Positions 27,196 to 34,970 of a DNA stretch of 64,000 nucleotides are shown here, piece by piece (position 1 is the first letter of the stretch; the number at the start of each line of letters is the position of its first letter). The notes under the pieces are model-generated. The model did no database searches. It had not been told where the DNA came from and worked only from the letters and a program-made list of their open reading frames with translations. The DNA is from Terrimesophilobacter sp038243605 (GTDB lineage: Bacteria; Actinomycetota; Actinomycetes; Actinomycetales; Microbacteriaceae). Position numbers and translations under genes: made by a program. The stretch is taken from positions 143,667 through 207,666 of the forward strand of contig JBBSQX010000003.1 of NCBI GenBank assembly GCA_038243605.1, written 5' to 3'.

Positions 27196-28007
27196 GTGAG
27201 CAGTCGTTCAAGATTTCTGCTGGTGATGCTCTCACCGCCGAGAAGATCACGGAGGCCGGTGAGAAGCCCAGTGAAGCTGTCGCCACGTATGCCGTGCGCC
27301 TCGGCGATGACGCCCTGATCTTGGCCCAGAGGCTCGGTTGGTGGATCGCCCGTGCGCCGGAGCTAGAAGAAGACGTAGCTCTGGCCAACATCGCACTCGA
27401 TCAGCTCGGCCACGCACGCTCGTTCCTCAGCTACGCAGCACTGGCGTGGGGCAAGACAGAGGATGACCTCGCCTACTTTCGCAACGAACCAGAGTTCACA
27501 AACCTGCAGATCGTCGAGCAGCCAAACGGCGACTTTGCGTACACGATTGCGCGGCAGTTCATCGTCTCCTACTTTCAGTTCGAGCTCTACAGTGCGCTCG
27601 TGGGTTCCTCCGATGCGACTCTCGCTGCCATCGCTGCGAAGGCGGTCAAAGAAGTCGACTACCACCGCGATCACGCCACCCAGTGGGTGCTTCGTCTCGC
27701 GCTGGGTACCGACGAGTCGCGTCGCCGCATGATCCGTGGCCTCGCCTCAATGTGGACTTTTGTGGATGAGATGTTCCGCGACGACGACCTCGTGGTCTCG
27801 CTCGGCACGGCCGCGGTGTTGCCGTCGACGCTGAGAGACAACGTCGACAAGCTCAACGGTGCAGTGCTCGCTGAGGCTGAGCTTGAGGTGCCAGAGGGTT
27901 TTGTTGCCCGTGGTGGTGGCCGTGAGGGCATCCACACCGAGTTTTTGGGGCCGCTGCTGGCAGAGATGCAGGTGCTGGCGCGCGCGCATCCGGGGGCTAC
28001 GTGGTGA
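27192..28007 (+). CDS. paaC: PaaC: epoxidase structural subunit
   Basis: A 271-residue ferritin-like subunit related to PaaA but without a working iron site in the family; it stabilises PaaA and helps bind CoA. Visible blocks are YAVRLGDDALILAQRLGWWIARAPELEED, NIALDQLGHARSFLSYAA and VDYHRDHATQWVLRLALGT. The GTG start lies in the overlap with paaB and an in-frame ATG is not available nearby. It overlaps paaD at its end. Confidence 0.93.
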   Translation: MSEQSFKISAGDALTAEKITEAGEKPSEAVATYAVRLGDDALILAQRLGWWIARAPELEEDVALANIALDQLGHARSFLSYAALAWGKTEDDLAYFRNEPEFTNLQIVEQPNGDFAYTIARQFIVSYFQFELYSALVGSSDATLAAIAAKAVKEVDYHRDHATQWVLRLALGTDESRRRMIRGLASMWTFVDEMFRDDDLVVSLGTAAVLPSTLRDNVDKLNGAVLAEAELEVPEGFVARGGGREGIHTEFLGPLLAEMQVLARAHPGATW

Positions 28008-28540
28008 TCATGGCACTCGACTCGCACCTTGAGGCAACAGCGCGACCCAAGCCATCCGGTGGCGAGGGTGCGCACGTGTGGGATCTTGCGGCGACGGTGC
28101 TCGACCCTGAGGTTCCTGCCCTCACGATCGAAGATTTGGGTGTTCTGCGCAACGCAGAAATGATCGACGGTCGCGCTGTCGTCACGATCACCCCCACCTA
28201 CTCTGGCTGCCCCGCGATGGACACCATCCGTGACGACGTGCTGACGGTGCTCACCGATGCCGGCTACCTAGACGCCGAAGTGAAGCTCGTTCTAGCCCCG
28301 GCCTGGACCACGGACTGGATGTCGGAGCCAGGCAAGCAGAAGCTTGAGGCGTTCGGCATCGCCGCGCCCTCCGGCAAGGCCGCCGTGAATGGCCCCGTGC
28401 GGGTCACCATGTCGGTGAAGTGCCCGCTGTGCGGTTCGCTCAATACTTCCGAGACGAGCAGGTTTGGTTCCACCGCCTGCAAGTCGCTGTACACGTGTAA
28501 TGCGTGCCATGAACCGTTCGACTACTTCAAGGTGATTTGA
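28004..28540 (+). CDS. paaD: PaaD: Fe-S maturation-type protein of the epoxidase
   Basis: A 178-residue protein with an N-terminal DUF59/MIP18 domain (VLDPEVPALTIEDLGVLRNAEM, PTYSGCPAMDTIRDDV) and a C-terminal four-cysteine region (CPLCGS near the start, CKSLYTCNACHEPF at the end). PaaD is required for epoxidase activity, probably by helping cluster assembly in PaaE. I chose GTG 28004, which overlaps the paaC stop as GTGA and has GGGGG seven bases upstream; ATG 28010 is an alternative. The gene ends one base before paaE. Confidence 0.9.
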   Translation: MIMALDSHLEATARPKPSGGEGAHVWDLAATVLDPEVPALTIEDLGVLRNAEMIDGRAVVTITPTYSGCPAMDTIRDDVLTVLTDAGYLDAEVKLVLAPAWTTDWMSEPGKQKLEAFGIAAPSGKAAVNGPVRVTMSVKCPLCGSLNTSETSRFGSTACKSLYTCNACHEPFDYFKVI

Positions 28541-28541
28541 G

Positions 28542-29654
28542 ATGGCATTAGAGCCCGCACCGCAGCGCAAGCGCGCCAGTTTTCATCCGCTCACCGTTCG
28601 TGAGGTGCGGCGTTTGACGGAGGATTCCATCGAGGTCACGTTTGACGTGCCCGAGGAGTTTGCCGACAACTACGACTACGAGCCCGGCCAGTATTTGGCG
28701 CTGCGCATGGATCTGAACGGCCACGAGTTGCGCCGCAGCTACTCCATTTGTGCTGTGCCGGTGCCTGGCGAGTTGCGGGTGGCGATCAAGCGCGACCTGG
28801 GCGGCGAGTTCTCGACTTGGGCGAATGAGTCGCTCGAGGCCGGTGCGGTGATCGATGTGATGAGCCCGCAGGGCACGTTCACGACGGAGGTCGCCCCCGA
28901 CATGAGCAGGCACTACGCGGCGATTGCTGCGGGCTCGGGCGTGACGCCGATCATGTCGCTCGCGCGCACCATCCTGGCGTCGTCTCCGCACACCCAGTTC
29001 AGTCTCATCTACTCGAACCGCACCGCGAACGACGTGATGTTTCTCGAGGAACTTGCCGATCTGAAGGATGCCTACCCGGCACGCTTTGCGCTCTACCACG
29101 TGCTCACGCGGGAGCGCCGTGCCTCCGATGTGCTCTCAGGGCGGCTGGATGCCGAACGCCTCGACACCTTCCTGAAGCACCTGGTGCGCCCAGGCGACGT
29201 GGACGAGTGGTTCATCTGTGGCCCGTTCGAACTCGTGCAGCTTGTGCGCGACACTCTCGAAGAGGCGGGCGTCGATCGCACACACGTGCGATTCGAACTA
29301 TTCACCACGGATCGCCCCGACCGACCGGAGGGTTCCGCAGGGCGCCCCGTTGTTATTGACGAGGGCGATGAGGTGCGAAAGATCACGTTCACGCTCGACG
29401 GGCTCACGGCATCCATCAACACGCCGAAGCACGGTCGAGAGACGATCTTGAACGCCGCACTTCGGGTGCGGGAGGATGTGCCCTTCGCCTGCGCTGGCGG
29501 CGTCTGTGGCACCTGCCGCGCCGTGCTCGTCGACGGCACCGTGAGCATGGACGAGAACTACGCGCTCGAGCCGGAGGAGCTTGAGCGCGGCTACATTCTG
29601 ACCTGTCAATCACACCCCACGAGTGACGAAGTCACGGTCACCTACGACGCGTAG
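28542..29654 (+). CDS. paaE: PaaE: epoxidase ferredoxin-type reductase
   Basis: A 370-residue reductase that passes electrons from NADPH to PaaA. The FAD motif is LRRSYSICAVP, the nucleotide-binding segment GSGVTPIMSLA, and the C-terminal 2Fe-2S ferredoxin domain has CAGGVCGTCRAV plus a fourth Cys in YILTCQSHP. The order of domains is that of class IA-type reductases such as PaaK/PaaE. It follows paaD by one base. The gene is intact, so the epoxidase operon is complete. Confidence 0.94.
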   Translation: MALEPAPQRKRASFHPLTVREVRRLTEDSIEVTFDVPEEFADNYDYEPGQYLALRMDLNGHELRRSYSICAVPVPGELRVAIKRDLGGEFSTWANESLEAGAVIDVMSPQGTFTTEVAPDMSRHYAAIAAGSGVTPIMSLARTILASSPHTQFSLIYSNRTANDVMFLEELADLKDAYPARFALYHVLTRERRASDVLSGRLDAERLDTFLKHLVRPGDVDEWFICGPFELVQLVRDTLEEAGVDRTHVRFELFTTDRPDRPEGSAGRPVVIDEGDEVRKITFTLDGLTASINTPKHGRETILNAALRVREDVPFACAGGVCGTCRAVLVDGTVSMDENYALEPEELERGYILTCQSHPTSDEVTVTYDA

Positions 29655-29736
29655 CCCCCGCTCCCTGAGGAGATCGCAAATCCAACCCCCGTTCCCTGAG
29701 GAGATCGCAAGGCGATTGTCTCGAAGGGAACCCCCG
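29655..29736. repeat. Duplicated 25-bp unit with hairpin (REP-like)
   Basis: A 25-base unit ending CCTGAGGAGATCGCAA occurs at 29655-29679 and again at 29686-29710 with one change. The second copy continues into its complement, so 29691-29731 folds as a long hairpin with outer arms GTTCCCT and AGGGAAC. CCCTGAG...TCGAAGGG elements of this kind are frequent between genes in related actinobacteria. The position between paaE and paaG suggests transcript stabilisation or termination. Confidence 0.65.
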
Positions 29737-29752
29737 CACAAAGGAGCCAACA

Positions 29753-30523
29753 GTGATCGACCTAACCATCGCCGACAACGTGGCAGAGATCACGCTGAAC
29801 ATCCCCGAGAAGTTGAACGCCCTCGACGATGCCGCGCTTGCCGAACTCAGTGCGAAATTGCACGAGGCGTCTACGGCGGGCGTTCGCGCGCTTCTCATCC
29901 GCGGCGAGGGCCGCGCCTTCTGTGCAGGCCGCGACATCTCTGCGGTCGACCCAGAGACGGATGACGCCCTCGCGTTCTTGAAGGATTCCTTCGGCCCGGT
30001 GATGCGCATGCTCGCTGACTTTCCGGCCCCAACCTTCGCGGCAGCGCACGGTGCGTGCCTCGGCATCGGCCTAGGGCTGCTTATCGCCGCGGATGTTGTG
30101 TACGTCGCAGAGAAGGCGAAGTTCGGCTCGCCGTTCGCGAACCTCGGCGCCACCCTCGACTCGGGTGGGCACGCCCTGTTCTTCGAGCGCCTCGGCGCCC
30201 ACCGCGCACTCGACCTCATCTACACGGGTGAGCTCATCAGCGGTGCGGATGCCGTCGCCGCAGGACTGTTCAGCCGCGCGATCCCGAATGACGAGTTGCT
30301 CGACTTCGCCCGCACCAAAGCGTCGGCGGCAGCCTCCGGTGCCACCCAAGCATTCCTTGCCAGTAAGGGTCTCATCGCGAAGCTTCGTGACGACCGCATC
30401 GGTCTGTGGGAGTCAGCGGCGGGGGAGAACGCGGAGCAGGAGCGTCTGCGTACCACCTCTGACTACCGCGAAGGCTTCGCGGCATTCCAGCAGAAGCGCA
30501 AGGCGACATTCACCGGCGAGTGA
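29753..30523 (+). CDS. paaG: PaaG-like ring-epoxide isomerase (crotonase family)
   Basis: A 256-residue crotonase-family protein. The two hydratase glutamates are absent: the positions are G108 and F128. D136 in TLDSGG is present, the residue used by PaaG-type isomerases (Asp136 in E. coli PaaG). This fits conversion of ring-1,2-epoxyphenylacetyl-CoA to oxepin-CoA. GTG 29753 follows a strong AAAGGAG site. It lies behind paaE after a hairpin repeat, so it may be expressed with paaABCDE at a lower level. Loss of both Glu makes a plain hydratase unlikely. Confidence 0.8.
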   Translation: MIDLTIADNVAEITLNIPEKLNALDDAALAELSAKLHEASTAGVRALLIRGEGRAFCAGRDISAVDPETDDALAFLKDSFGPVMRMLADFPAPTFAAAHGACLGIGLGLLIAADVVYVAEKAKFGSPFANLGATLDSGGHALFFERLGAHRALDLIYTGELISGADAVAAGLFSRAIPNDELLDFARTKASAAASGATQAFLASKGLIAKLRDDRIGLWESAAGENAEQERLRTTSDYREGFAAFQQKRKATFTGE

Positions 30524-30575
30524 CGTCCGGGGTTCACCGCTACATCTTTCAGTTACGTTGCTTATTCAAGTAAAG

Positions 30576-30594
30576 AGAGTGGCTTCGCCACTCT
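30576..30594. terminator. Hairpin between paaG and the OLD-like gene
   Basis: AGAGTGGC and GCCACTCT flank a TTC loop, a perfect 8-bp stem. It lies between the converging paaG and ATPase genes and overlaps the stop codon of the latter. It probably ends transcripts from both sides although no long T-run follows. Confidence 0.6.
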
Positions 30595-32281
30595 AGTGCG
30601 CAATCGAACCCATTACGCTGCTAAAGAAGTCACGCGCCCCGTCAGCGTCACTCCCTTCATGCAGACGACTCTCCAGTACGTCGGCAACCCAAGAAGGGCC
30701 GTGCCCACCAATCTCTGGTACGAAGTCTTCCATTTCTCCCACCGGAATGAGGTGAATTTGGAGGGATTTGAGTCCGTCCAACAGCCTTTTCGCCGCATTG
30801 TAAGCATCTGCTTTCGGGACGCCAGAAAGTCCGGCGTTTTTGACACGATCCCAGCCGTTCTCAATTTTCAAAGCTTCGCGGACAGGATCAAGCGCTTTCC
30901 TTGATACCTCTGCCATTGAATCGAATGCCGCGACAACCGCTTCCTTCATTCCCGCCACTGAAGCAGTGCGGGTGTCTGAAGTCAAGGCAGAGTTCAGGAT
31001 TCTCCAATCAGCTTCAAATTCAGAAACTGTGCCACCTGCCTTCAGAATTAGCCTAGATAGCGTCCCCCAGTTGTTGAGCACATCAAAATCACCTATTACC
31101 GCCACGGGGACGCTCGCAGCGCGCAAAGCCTCAACCCCGACATGCATACGGCTTTTTCCACCACAGCTTACGAATAACACATCTGGACGACGTTCACGAG
31201 AATCGACGGGAGGAATCGTGTCACGAATTGAAGCGAAGAATTTACAATCTGCGTCGGACTCACAAACTATGACCACATCAGTGAATAACCCTTCGAGCAG
31301 GTTTGAATAACGAAGAAGCGGGTCACTCCACAGTCTCCGAACCGCTTCGTTACTAAGCACAGCCGCCTCATTAACGTTACCGTTTCGGCGGAGTCGAATC
31401 ACTGTTGTTGGGGCGGAACCCTCAAGTATGCCGTGCACGATATCAGAACTGTGCGTGCTCAGGAACACCGCACGCCCGGACTCCTCTGAATCCTGGGATA
31501 GCAACTTCGCCAAGAATCTGGCTTGCGGCGGATGCAAGAACGCCTCAGGCTCATCTACAAGTGAAATTGTTTGATGGCTAGTTGTGAGATTCAAGAGCAG
31601 CCCAATCATCGATCGCATACCGTCACCTTGATCATGCAGAAGGGGAAGACCCTGAATCGCATCAAGGTACATCTGATCGGGTCGTGGTGCGTCTGGCTGC
31701 GCAATCTCTCCTACGCGAAGCGCCCATTGCGAGCCCCCAGTCCATATGTCAAGGACCAAACCTTCATCAAACGCTTGGTGACTAATCGCATTCAAGCGAG
31801 TTTCAATATCACGACGAAGATACAAACTATGCAGAGGGTGGCTAGGTTCAATGTGGAACAGATCTGGCACACCGGTCGGGCGGCTCGCTTCCAATCGGCT
31901 CTCAGTGTCCGCATGTAGGAGAAAGTACTTGCCTAGATACTGCTGTGCCCCTCCGGACCACCATTCGAGTGCGACGGATACCTCTACAAGACTTCCGTCC
32001 CCCATTCGAATTCGGCCTGCATTGACCCCTGAGCGAAGAATTGTGCGGTCGCTTCTTAGCTGTGCAATGAGGTCGTCGGGCGTACCGCGATACTCAACTT
32101 CCACTGCGGTTACAACGAGGCCTACTTGATTCTGTTCCCTAACTAGTTTCGAGATGTCTCGCAGTGCTTGGCTCTTGCCAACATTGTTCGAGCCGACGAA
32201 CAGCACCACCCCACTCTCCGGAAGCGCGACAGTTGTTCCATCGCTCACGGTAATTGTCTTGACAAGGGCACTAGCGCTCAT
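30593..32281 (-). CDS. OLD-like ATPase with C-terminal TOPRIM domain
   Basis: A 562-residue protein of the AAA/ABC-like ATPase class fused to a TOPRIM-type nuclease domain. Walker A is GSNNVGKS (K36), Walker B ISLVDEPEAFLHPP (D243, E244) and the sensor His is in LSTHSSDI (H277). The TOPRIM region shows VIVCESDADCKFF (E341) and VIGDFD (D398, D400), with a later acidic GEMEDF. OLD-family proteins of this layout include phage-defence effectors. It has no partner gene: neighbours are paaG and, beyond a gap, an unrelated MFS gene. Base composition is visibly less GC-rich than the flanks, suggesting acquisition. Function is inferred from domains only. Confidence 0.75.
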   Translation of the reverse strand: MSASALVKTITVSDGTTVALPESGVVLFVGSNNVGKSQALRDISKLVREQNQVGLVVTAVEVEYRGTPDDLIAQLRSDRTILRSGVNAGRIRMGDGSLVEVSVALEWWSGGAQQYLGKYFLLHADTESRLEASRPTGVPDLFHIEPSHPLHSLYLRRDIETRLNAISHQAFDEGLVLDIWTGGSQWALRVGEIAQPDAPRPDQMYLDAIQGLPLLHDQGDGMRSMIGLLLNLTTSHQTISLVDEPEAFLHPPQARFLAKLLSQDSEESGRAVFLSTHSSDIVHGILEGSAPTTVIRLRRNGNVNEAAVLSNEAVRRLWSDPLLRYSNLLEGLFTDVVIVCESDADCKFFASIRDTIPPVDSRERRPDVLFVSCGGKSRMHVGVEALRAASVPVAVIGDFDVLNNWGTLSRLILKAGGTVSEFEADWRILNSALTSDTRTASVAGMKEAVVAAFDSMAEVSRKALDPVREALKIENGWDRVKNAGLSGVPKADAYNAAKRLLDGLKSLQIHLIPVGEMEDFVPEIGGHGPSWVADVLESRLHEGSDADGARDFFSSVMGSIAH

Positions 32282-32448
32282 GAACCGACAATATCGGAGA
32301 CTAACGTCAAGTCATTGCGTCGTGTGGCTTCACCAATTTCTTGATCCATTGGGTTTCTCCCTCAACTGAAGCCTTCCGGGTAAATAAAGTTGCGGCATTA
32401 TGTTCTCGGAACCGGTGAGCGAGAATAGAGGTAGAGGTGTCTTTCGAA
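32282..32448. other. Intergenic region upstream of the OLD-like gene
   Basis: This AT-richer stretch separates the OLD-like gene (start 32281) from the tiny zinc-ribbon gene. It should hold the promoter of the former. I see no clear ribosome-binding site or inverted repeat. Confidence 0.4.
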
Positions 32449-32562
32449 ATGCCCGAGTGCCCAATGTGCGAGAACTACGAAGCCCACGAGCTCGCCTCAG
32501 ACGGTTTGATTCACTGTGCTAAATGCAACACATCATGGGGCACCGAGCGAGGAACACCTTAG
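32449..32562 (+). CDS. Tiny zinc-ribbon protein
   Basis: A 37-residue reading frame with two Cys-x2-Cys pairs: ECPMCEN at the start and HCAKCNTSW near the end, 15 residues between pairs, as in rubredoxin-like or zinc-ribbon knuckles. ATG 32449 is preceded by GAGGTG at nine bases; an in-frame GTG at 32437 would add four residues. Such a regular pattern in 37 codons is unlikely by chance. The role is unknown; small zinc ribbons of this type often bind nucleic acid or a partner protein. Confidence 0.55.
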   Translation: MPECPMCENYEAHELASDGLIHCAKCNTSWGTERGTP

Positions 32563-32862
32563 GACGGCCCCGGGTGGCTGCCTACGCCACGACCAATCCG
32601 CTAAGGGGTCATAATCCCGATTTGTCCCGTTCATGGCATTACTGTGCCTGCAGAACAGAACCAATAACCCAGAGTTATTCTGCGCGTTGCCGAGGCAATC
32701 AAATAAGTGCCCTTAACCATTTGCGACAGATGGCGTCTATCGCGACCTGTTCAAACTCCTCGTACTTTTCTCATCGACGTCATTACTTCGACTGAGCCGT
32801 GGAGGAGTCGGACCGCCGGTGGATCCTCGAGACGTGTACCGCGAGCCGTTCCGCGTTCCACG
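32563..32862. other. 300-bp region without a convincing gene
   Basis: Open frames here are short, lack ribosome-binding sites and show no recognisable motif. No repeat or RNA structure stood out. It may be remnant sequence between acquired genes. Confidence 0.5.
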
Positions 32863-34182
32863 TTACGAGTGAGCCAACATAGTTTCACCTGAGCCCTCCT
32901 GCGACTCAGCTGGCGGCCACTCCACCAAGTCGTCTTCCCAGGTATCGGGGGTACCGACTTTTCTGATCGGGCCGTAGAGGGCGAGCACGGCGGCACCGAA
33001 AGCGAAGAGCGCGGCGAAGATGCCCATCGCGATGTTTACTCCCATCAACGACAGGAGTGATCCGGCGATTACCGGGGCGATGGGGCCTACTGCGACACCC
33101 GACAGCACGAGTACAGAGTTCATCCGCCCCTGCAGTTGGGAGGGGGTGATAACGCTCGCGTAACCGAGCAGGGCAGCGTTCGTTGCGGGGATCAGGATCG
33201 AGGCAAAGGCTACCCACACGAGATATTCCCAGTAGTGGGTGGAGAAGGCCATCCCTGTGGATCCGGCGACGGCCACGATCATTCCGATGACGGCAAGTCT
33301 GCCGGCCGGGAATCGTTTCACGAGTGGGCCAGCAATGAGCGAGCCGAGCAGCATCGAAGCGCCCACGGAGGCATCGATGAAGCCGATCAGTAGTGGTGCT
33401 GTGCCGATCTGCACGAGGTGGAGGTTCAACGTGAAGAATATGCCGGTGAACGCGAGGTTGATGACGGCGAAAATGGCGACACCGGTTCGCAGGAATTTCA
33501 CCGCCCAGACGAAGCGCAAGCCTTCCGCGAGTGACTTTCGGGCGCTCACATTCTTTGTGAGTTGAATGTCACCGTTGAGGGGGCCTTTGACGAAAATCGT
33601 GCACACAAGAACAACCACGTACCCGATGGTGGCACCAAGAAAGGGAATAGCTCGTCCGAGTGCATAGAGGATGCCGCCCACGGGCCCCGAGATCAGGGAG
33701 GCTACGGCGGAACGCCCTTGCATGGCCGCCATCGCCGACCCCATCTGATCTGAGCGCACGACCTCCCGGATGCCGCCCGCTTCTGCCGGCCCGAAGAATG
33801 ACGCCAGAATCGCGGTCAGAAAGAGCACGGCAGCCAGGTGCCAGACGGTGAGCAGTGACATCGCGGCGGCGACGCAGACGGTGGCGAAAAGTATCGCGTC
33901 GAGTGCCGAGCACAGGATGAGCAGCCTTCTGCGGTCAACTCTGTCCGCGATTGCCCCCGCGGGGAGGGCGGCGACGAGGTAGCCTAGCTGGCCCACCGCC
34001 GCCACCATGCTCGCCCAGAAAACAGAGCCTGTGAGAGCGTATGCGATGAGGGGCACCGCAAATATCGCAAGCCCCGCACCAATGATTTGTGTCGTCTTGC
34101 CCGACATGAGCAACAGGTAGTCGCGATTGTGCCAGAGCGACGGGCCGCTGATCGCGCCACGACCAGCTTCAGAGGAGATCAT
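32863..34182 (-). CDS. MFS transporter (drug-efflux-like)
   Basis: A 439-residue major facilitator of the MFS_3/enterobactin-exporter type: SLWHNRDYLLLMSGKTTQIIGAGLAI at the start is typical, as are about twelve membrane segments and GAIADRVDRRRLL after helix 2. It is divergent from an ArsR-type regulator and an operator lies over its start, so it is probably a repressed efflux pump. I chose ATG 34182; no ribosome-binding site is seen before it, and the nearest TGCGCAA box is one base away, which suggests a leaderless or tightly blocked start. The 34-residue tail is acidic. Confidence 0.8.
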   Translation of the reverse strand: MISSEAGRGAISGPSLWHNRDYLLLMSGKTTQIIGAGLAIFAVPLIAYALTGSVFWASMVAAVGQLGYLVAALPAGAIADRVDRRRLLILCSALDAILFATVCVAAAMSLLTVWHLAAVLFLTAILASFFGPAEAGGIREVVRSDQMGSAMAAMQGRSAVASLISGPVGGILYALGRAIPFLGATIGYVVVLVCTIFVKGPLNGDIQLTKNVSARKSLAEGLRFVWAVKFLRTGVAIFAVINLAFTGIFFTLNLHLVQIGTAPLLIGFIDASVGASMLLGSLIAGPLVKRFPAGRLAVIGMIVAVAGSTGMAFSTHYWEYLVWVAFASILIPATNAALLGYASVITPSQLQGRMNSVLVLSGVAVGPIAPVIAGSLLSLMGVNIAMGIFAALFAFGAAVLALYGPIRKVGTPDTWEDDLVEWPPAESQEGSGETMLAHS

Positions 34183-34183
34183 A

Positions 34184-34228
34184 TGCGCAACAATACTTGC
34201 GCAATAACTATTGCGCAATATGTGTTGC
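34184..34228. promoter_or_regulatory. Triple TGCGCAA operator between MFS and ArsR-type genes
   Basis: TGCGCAA occurs at 34184-34190, 34198-34204 and 34212-34218, exactly 14 bases apart; the last two copies extend to the palindrome TTGCGCAA. An outer GCAACA (34187-34192) is matched by TGTTGC (34223-34228). The array fills the divergent space and almost touches the MFS start codon. It is the likely binding site of the winged-helix regulator at 34249. Confidence 0.65.
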
Positions 34229-34248
34229 TAAATCGCTAAGCTTGCTCC

Positions 34249-34875
34249 ATGGTCGAGCACGCGTATCGAATCACTGACCCATTAACGCTTCGTGCTCTTG
34301 CGCATCCGATGCGCCAGCGCATCATGATGGAGCTCACTGTGCGCGTCTCGGCGCGTGCCGCGGATCTCGCCGAGATTATTGCCGAGCCAGCGAACGCCGT
34401 GAGCTATCACCTACGGTCCCTCGCGAAGGCGCACTTGATTGTCGAAGCGCCCGAACTTGCCCGAGATAGCCGTGATCGTGTGTGGAGGGTCACGCATCCT
34501 GAAGGACTTTCGATTGACTCCGATGGCGATGACGAGGTGGGGGAGCTGTTCAACAAAGAGTATTTGGCATGGATCCGTGCGCTCGTCACCGAGACTCTGC
34601 CCAAGGACCCTCGTGCCACTCGCGCGCAATACACCGGTGGTGCACTTCTCACGAAGGCCGAATCGAAGAAGATGTTCGGGGAGGTAACAGAAGTGTTGGA
34701 GCGGTGGCGCAAGCATGGGATGGATGGTGAAGCGGCAGCCTCGCAAAGCCCCGACCGCGTATTTCACTACCTGATGGCGTTCGTCGGAAACCGCAATACG
34801 ACGTCCTTCACGGACGCTGACGCCCGCGCCCGCGAAGAACAAGCGTCATCTCTGCCAACAGAAACTGGGATCTAA
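34249..34875 (+). CDS. ArsR-type winged-helix regulator
   Basis: A 208-residue regulator with an N-terminal winged helix-turn-helix (about residues 8-75): LTLRALAHPMRQRIMMELTVR, then AEPANAVSYHLRSLAKAHLI. This is the HTH_20/ArsR pattern often paired with an MFS pump. No metal-binding Cys pair is visible, so the inducer is probably organic. The C-terminal half is charged and may bind the ligand or dimerise. It is divergent from the MFS gene across the triple TGCGCAA array. Confidence 0.82.
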   Translation: MVEHAYRITDPLTLRALAHPMRQRIMMELTVRVSARAADLAEIIAEPANAVSYHLRSLAKAHLIVEAPELARDSRDRVWRVTHPEGLSIDSDGDDEVGELFNKEYLAWIRALVTETLPKDPRATRAQYTGGALLTKAESKKMFGEVTEVLERWRKHGMDGEAAASQSPDRVFHYLMAFVGNRNTTSFTDADARAREEQASSLPTETGI

Positions 34876-34970
34876 CCACAGCATGCTCGATCTCATCCAC
34901 ACAGGGGAGATCATCACCGGCGAGAAAGTAGAGAGGTAAGTTCCGACTCGATGCAACACTCTGGCGACTT

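Noticed and set aside
30593..32281. Idea that the OLD-like gene is part of a multi-gene defence system such as Gabija or PARIS
   Set aside because: No helicase or second effector gene is adjacent; only the single ATPase/TOPRIM gene is visible.
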